Part shown: positions 61,501 to 64,000 of the stretch, piece by piece
Layout: each line of letters starts with the position of its first letter
Position numbering within the stretch: the first letter of the stretch is position 1
Source: Lewinella sp. 4G2
GTDB taxonomy: Bacteria > Bacteroidota > Bacteroidia > Chitinophagales > Saprospiraceae
Direction of reading: 5' to 3'
NCBI RefSeq assembly: GCF_001625015.1
Contig: NZ_LVWJ02000011.1
Span: 312,501-376,500, forward strand
DNA length: 64,000 bases
Made by a program: the position numbers and the translations under genes
Notes under the pieces: generated by a model
What the model saw: the letters and a program-made list of their open reading frames with translations, nothing else
Told to the model about the DNA's origin: nothing
Database searches by the model: none

Positions 61501-63792
61501 CCAACTCCCGGCTCCACCGACCCAGTAAACGGTGCGGGAAGTGGGCGCGCCGGTGAAGGTCCAGCCCGCTGCACCCCCCAGGTCGAGGGATTCGGTGGCC
61601 GTCCAGGTGGTGCCCGCCGCGGCTACGTTCTCGATCTGTAGGTTCATTCCACTCTGCGGAGTTGCGGATCGAAGCGTATACGTACCCGATACCGACTCCA
61701 GGGTGATCTTGTCCGTACAACTCCCCTCCGCCCGGAAATTATCGGTGGCCAGTTCGCTGCCACCACCGGTCCCCTCAAAGCTGTAGGTAGAGCCCGGGCT
61801 GAGCAACAGGTTATCGATCCGCCCATTCAGATTGAAGGTGGTGCTGCGGAGCACCTCTACGGTCTCCGCGTAAAAATCGCGTGCTTTAATTTCCGTGGGC
61901 CCGCTCGTAAAAATGGACTTGATGTGGTTCTGCTCCGTGCCGTCGGATTCCAACTCAATCTCCAGTTCCGCCTCCGTTTCGTAGGAAATTAGACTTGCCT
62001 GGCTGGCTTCGAAAAACGAAGTCCCGTCGGCATCCAATTGAAATCTGCGGCGTGCGGTTCCGTTGGTGGATTTCAAATAAATGGTGGAGGTGCCAAAATC
62101 AACGGAGGCGTCATTACGAGTAAGCAGGAACCCCCCGCAGCTGAGCGGATAATCAGCGGTGATCAAGCTTCCCTGATCGACAATGATATCGGAACTCGCC
62201 TCCAGGCTATCCAGCAGGGTCCATTCGCCATTCAGGCCCTGGAATTCAAGTCGCAGTCTAGCGGTTCCGCCGTCACTCTGAATCTCTTTCCCGGCGCCGT
62301 CTCCCCGGAAGTTGAGGCGCGCGTTCTGGGCTTCCGAATCCCAGGTACAGTTCGTGGTAAGGTAGAGCGAACCGTAGAGGTCGAGGTCGCCATTTCGCTC
62401 CATGTACAAGGTAGCGGCATCGTTATTCCCCCGCCAATCCATCGTGCGAGCGGAAACCTGGCCTTCGAGAATGGTTACCGTTTGCCCCGGCACGGTAAAA
62501 CTGGCTGCGTCAAAAATGACGTTATTCGAAGGCCCGGGCACGCAGGCTCCGGATGGGCCACCGCTGGTGTAGGACCAGTGATTGGTATCCGTCCAGTCGC
62601 CGGAGTTCCCGACCCAGTACCGGTCGAAACCGTTGGCGCTGACAAAACTCCAACCACTGACGTTCCCAAAGCCGCCACTTTCGTTCGCGGTAAAATTGGC
62701 CCCGCCCGAGGCGGAGATATTGGTAAAATCCGCACCTTCGACGTTAATCGTCGCTGCGGCCGGAGCACTGAAAAAGGCTTCCTGGTCGGCGGTGAAACCA
62801 ATGCGTTCCGTACAGGTGCCGAGGATCCGCAATTCATCCTCTACGGTGATGACGGTCCCATCGTTGATCTCGTGTTGCCAGCCGGGGCCGTATTCTAGTT
62901 CGGATGCCCGAAGATTAGGATTCAAACGAGTGTCGCCATTTAGGGTAACTGCATCAAAGCTCAACTCCTGATTGGGCACGCTAAAGTCAAAACGCTCATC
63001 CATACTCAGGTAGCTCCCCGGACCGGTTTGCACGTAAGTAAACTCGGCAATCCGCGGTACGGCCTCGCCGCCGATCCGGAGGTAAACGATGTTGTTCGCA
63101 GTGATTTCAACCCTGAGCGTGGCGCAGCTCGCGGCCTCGGTAGCATCCAGGTCCAACTCAACGGTACCGGTCGCTTGGATAAAGAGATCAGCGTAATCCT
63201 CCTGGCCGTCTCCCCGAAAAGTGACGGCGCTCGCAGCTAGGGTCGCCCCCGCCGCAAAGTCTACCGCACCGGATTGCTTGAGAAATCGCCTCGTAGAAGA
63301 GAAGTCCCCCTGGACATTAAATATGGATGTCGGGGTTCCCTCCAACGTGACCGCGCTACGGATCAGCTTACCGCCCGTATTAATTGAGGTTGGACCGTTC
63401 GTGCCCCGAAAGGTGAGGAGGGATGAATACTGCCACTCCAGCGACCCCGAAATAAATAGGTCACCGTGAATATCCAGGCCACCATCAGTCGAAGAAAAGC
63501 CGCCGCCGATCAGGGCCGCTCCCGGCTCGTTCGTCGTGATTCTAAGGTTACGGCACTGCGCAAAGATTTGCAACAAGTCAATTGTCTGGTCCGGGCCCGT
63601 GAAGGAGTTGGCGTCGATAAAAACGTCGTCGTTCGCCGAAGGGATGGAGAAGTACAGGTTGCTGCCACCACTCGTCGTGGCCCAGTGGCCGACGTCATCC
63701 CATTCCCCGCTGCCCCCGACCCAGTAGTAGGAGTCCGCGGAAAGCGTACAACTCAGGGAAAGCAGGAGTAGAAGTAGGTGAAAAGCTTTCAT
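55522..63792 (-). CDS. giant T9SS type B surface protein with about 22 tandem 53-residue repeats
   Basis: About 2756 residues from the ATG at 63792, which gives a signal peptide (MKAFHLLLLLLSLSCTLSA). Three N-terminal modules begin YWVGGSGEWDDVGHW, YWVGNSGDWTDTNHW and YWVGGAGSWFDSAHW, each roughly 390 residues. A long run of 53-residue repeats of the form CGPxxxxTGxxTYFVTQDTVIxExFxxxxxCDSxxTYxVTI follows, about 22 units, five of them nearly identical. A SprB-like segment and a CHU_C type B sorting domain end the protein (YLPTAFSPNGDGVNDRLMVY, YDRWGGEVFR, PTGTYIVRYRVRW). A surface adhesin is likely; each repeat has one or two Cys. Two 17-mer copies lie inside. Confidence 0.9.
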   Translation of the reverse strand: MKAFHLLLLLLSLSCTLSADSYYWVGGSGEWDDVGHWATTSGGSNLYFSIPSANDDVFIDANSFTGPDQTIDLLQIFAQCRNLRITTNEPGAALIGGGFSSTDGGLDIHGDLFISGSLEWQYSSLLTFRGTNGPTSINTGGKLIRSAVTLEGTPTSIFNVQGDFSSTRRFLKQSGAVDFAAGATLAASAVTFRGDGQEDYADLFIQATGTVELDLDATEAASCATLRVEITANNIVYLRIGGEAVPRIAEFTYVQTGPGSYLSMDERFDFSVPNQELSFDAVTLNGDTRLNPNLRASELEYGPGWQHEINDGTVITVEDELRILGTCTERIGFTADQEAFFSAPAAATINVEGADFTNISASGGANFTANESGGFGNVSGWSFVSANGFDRYWVGNSGDWTDTNHWSYTSGGPSGACVPGPSNNVIFDAASFTVPGQTVTILEGQVSARTMDWRGNNDAATLYMERNGDLDLYGSLYLTTNCTWDSEAQNARLNFRGDGAGKEIQSDGGTARLRLEFQGLNGEWTLLDSLEASSDIIVDQGSLITADYPLSCGGFLLTRNDASVDFGTSTIYLKSTNGTARRRFQLDADGTSFFEASQASLISYETEAELEIELESDGTEQNHIKSIFTSGPTEIKARDFYAETVEVLRSTTFNLNGRIDNLLLSPGSTYSFEGTGGGSELATDNFRAEGSCTDKITLESVSGTYTLRSATPQSGMNLQIENVAAAGTTWTATESLDLGGAAGWTFTGAPTSRTVYWVGGAGSWFDSAHWSETTGGAGGACIPSRIDDVVLDAASFNAAGELRFYEGATPAGSSVPECRTFDARGLDEDVNFLGDDFDFYGSCFLDNRITNELENHNFRGTGTVNFQPAGREVDELNILGSGTLNLRGPILDGTIIDCKNGRFNSNDHEIDISLIIISPAPAGSPVQTICDLGSSRCTLTASSFPIRMISSRETQLLVDDAYIIFPSSYGTAYLNPGDYDMTLEYTSPDNEQNAELIANSPGGPGPERARVRTAIFRGGGIFDGPVSVDSLILTKGKNYALDQDPESLVIHERLIAVGTACFPIGIEPDRAGATSTIRMVAGAEAEMDYVRLDNVSATGPGGKLAGRNSTNINNSSPGWVFETNGVVRSLDREFLGPDLDICNANIPPVSPNVPPGFVADYLWQDGSTDAEFQPPGPGTYYLNIVFDEGECQLTDTIRITNGGLDLEADQTITACDEATVTITVPEPAAAGYSWNVISGTASNLSYASITLSVPGIVELEQTNATCSGATRYTVVDGSIAPIDTLVMLSAGDSYTTAQMTYTPADGETEREVYTGANGCDSVRNITFQVTANDVTGPDILVDQCGQGLYITNQSAYFVTQDTTITEMYTASSGVDSTQRYLITVLESPQTTFQIPCLPLNQFITDQGVYTITTDTLISETYVAANGCDSTVSFALYVRLVVEEEATDYLCAPGPYSTDQQDYFITQDTTFEETYLRVSGCDSVQSYVITVGEAITGAVRDNYCAPTAYFTGAETYFVTQDTVITEVFSAFDGCDSTVTYTITINENVSGPDIELEGCGNTRVTTDLRTYFVTQDTVINETYPSAGGCDSTQIYRVSIDAGGIVGESFPVVCAGTDYITGMRRYRINQDTIIEEMYQTLAFCDSLHRFIITTNSSPSNETQRTLCGASAFQTDQQDYFITQDTVFTETYTTVENCDSLQTYRITISDVLGATTTSNFCEPTVFFSGQTNYFVERDTVIEETYARPGECDSVHTYQIFIGEESQEVIPVNQCGPGEVVTERAVYFVTQDTLINELYSSVTGCDSTITYSVTVNDLTRDTLTFDPFNQDNLITAQGTYAINGDTIITETYVGSNGCDSMQTYVLVRPSAVTTTGTATQCGPGLFTTPQADYFVTQDTTIRERYVAESGGDSLRITEVTVNELFLNETTVSQCGPQLVSTGAASYFVTQDTVITERFTSAAGCDSTEVFRVTITPAVQAGSDFSLCGPETFATGLSTYFVTRDTVIEETFVRAGTCDSVHTYTVTIGSGVTGASSDQLCGPETYAAGLNTYFVTQDTVIEETFVRPGTCDSVHTYTVTIGSGVMGASSDQLCGPETFATGLSTYFVTRDTVIEETFVRPGTCDSVHTYTVTIGSGVTGASSDQLCGPELYTTGLGTYFITRDTVIEETFVRPGTCDSVHTYTVTIGSGVTGASSDQLCGPETFATGISTYFVTRDTVIEETFVRPGTCDSVHTYTVTIRPAVDEQFNEFICQPGPVVTAGGTYFVTQDTVINEPFTTAEGCTGSRVTTVQLGAAAGAEVRDRRCGPSTVTTGQDTYFVTRDTVIEETYLRPGECDSIQTYRIFIDEAPSMLVTDRFCEPTLFVTERSDYFVTQDTTFTEVYPTAGACDSTVTYQISVEEGAANTTVLNYCNAEMLTTDQGTYFITQDTVFTELYPQPGTCDSAQTYRVFVGRETTVSVAETLCEAGPVAVGDEIITVARDTVVERRFTRPGTCDSVVNYTFSLTTAPMIDDLVEVLDISCAGADDARILIGDLIGATSLRVNDSLFTSPAVLDSVATGGYTVAIQYGNGCEVTETFTISDPAPLTVDLPDNVVVLEGDRIQLPASADGGRGGYVYSYLVSDTLAEATCLNCPALDMEPLNPTLVFATVMDESGCLATDSTLVQIARRRDAYLPTAFSPNGDGVNDRLMVYTRAGRATVEEMAVYDRWGGEVFRAGDFPAGDLNAGWDGDDRPTGTYIVRYRVRWSDGEVTLGSGVVNLLR
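57070..57864 (-). repeat. five near-identical 159-bp tandem units inside the giant gene
   Basis: The word GTGTAGGT recurs at 57101, 57260, 57419, 57578 and 57737, a constant 159-bp period, with only scattered substitutions between units. Units outside this block share the protein pattern but have diverged in DNA, so the block is recent amplification or gene conversion. Confidence 0.9.
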
Positions 63793-63860
63793 ATAAATTC
63801 CTTTTCGCGCCCGGTGCAACGGGGCAAACCATCGGTTTGCTAAGCGGATCTAATGCTTTT

Positions 63861-63868
63861 CAAAGATA
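63861..63868 (-). promoter_or_regulatory. -7 element of the giant type B gene
   Basis: TATCTTTG on the minus strand, an exact TAnnTTTG box, 69 bases upstream of the ATG at 63792. No TTG at the ideal distance upstream. Confidence 0.45.
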
Positions 63869-63906
63869 CGGACCAGGAAGGATGGTGTTTGCTCGGGATC
63901 CGACCT

Positions 63907-63999
63907 TTAACGCATGAGGTGAACCTCCCCGGCTCCGTGCTCCACCGTTCCGTTATCCCAGCGGACGCGATACCGCACCACGTAGGTCGCGGAGTTGAA
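63907..63999 (-). CDS. C-terminal end of another T9SS type B protein (partial)
   Basis: Reading in from the right edge of the window, 30 codons give NSATYVVRYRVRWDNGTVEHG and end HLMR, then TAA at 63907-63909. This lines up with the last residues of the giant protein (GTYIVRYRVRWSDGEVTLGSGVVNLLR in its own sequence), so it is the tail of a paralogous CHU_C-type cargo gene that continues past the window. The 115-base gap to the next start holds the promoter above. Confidence 0.85.
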   Translation of the reverse strand, partial: FNSATYVVRYRVRWDNGTVEHGAGEVHLMR

Positions 64000-64000
64000 G

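Noticed and set aside
1-64000. tRNA or rRNA genes
   Set aside because: I looked through the intergenic gaps for T-loop and acceptor patterns and found none convincing; a covariance search could still find one.

Overview
The window is about 64 kb of GC-rich chromosome from a member of the Bacteroidota, most likely a Saprospiria/Lewinella-type marine bacterium. The evidence is several secreted proteins with type IX secretion (T9SS) sorting domains (one type A, two complete type B and a type B tail at the right edge), a run of Bacteroidota-typical families (DUF4294, DUF6428, DUF4385, DUF1415, acyl-CoA reductase, short tryptophan 2,3-dioxygenase), and promoters of the TTG-N17-TAnnTTTG kind, seen best in front of alaS. 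No rRNA, tRNA, CRISPR array, prophage or complete antiphage locus was recognised.

Layout. 1-6.5 kb: a very long SNF2-family ATPase, a flavin reductase whose 5' end lies in a 237-bp tandem duplication, a small orphan protein and a gamma-carbonic anhydrase. 6.8-19.8 kb: a T9SS type A protein, aldo/keto reductase, TMEM220-like and PAP2 membrane proteins, alaS, an SCP2-like protein, DUF1206, a type B T9SS protein and a DUF6428-ArsR pair. 20-29 kb: M14 carboxypeptidase, PruA, an AT-rich orphan, tryptophan dioxygenase, acyl-CoA reductase, and a REP-associated tyrosine transposase (RAYT) flanked on both sides by its own hairpin arrays, then DUF1415 and a RluA-type synthase. 29-40 kb: a VWA-like membrane protein, an orphan OmpR-type regulator, a phospholipid-methyltransferase-like enzyme, secreted and lipoprotein genes of unknown function, and a DJ-1/DUF4385 operon. 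40-49.7 kb: DUF5655, an MNT nucleotidyltransferase without HEPN partner, aminopeptidase P, an RsuA-type synthase, a DoxX-YjbR-MBL operon, an exported amidohydrolase, an HTH protein and DUF4294. 49.9-64 kb: two giant surface proteins on the minus strand (a 1801-residue beta-helix protein and a roughly 2756-residue repeat protein) and the tail of another type B cargo protein.

Most genes are housekeeping or accessory and stand alone or in pairs. The most unusual content lies between and across the genes. A 17-bp sequence, GGCGCTGNCGCRGGTGC, recurs about 15 times on both strands, inside genes in several reading frames and in intergenic DNA. There are also several families of intergenic hairpins and inverted repeats: REP/RAYT, a BIME-like block, an 18-bp-TIR MITE-like element, and a 120-bp element with 10-bp ends. 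The first of these looks undescribed to me, but I could run no database search.
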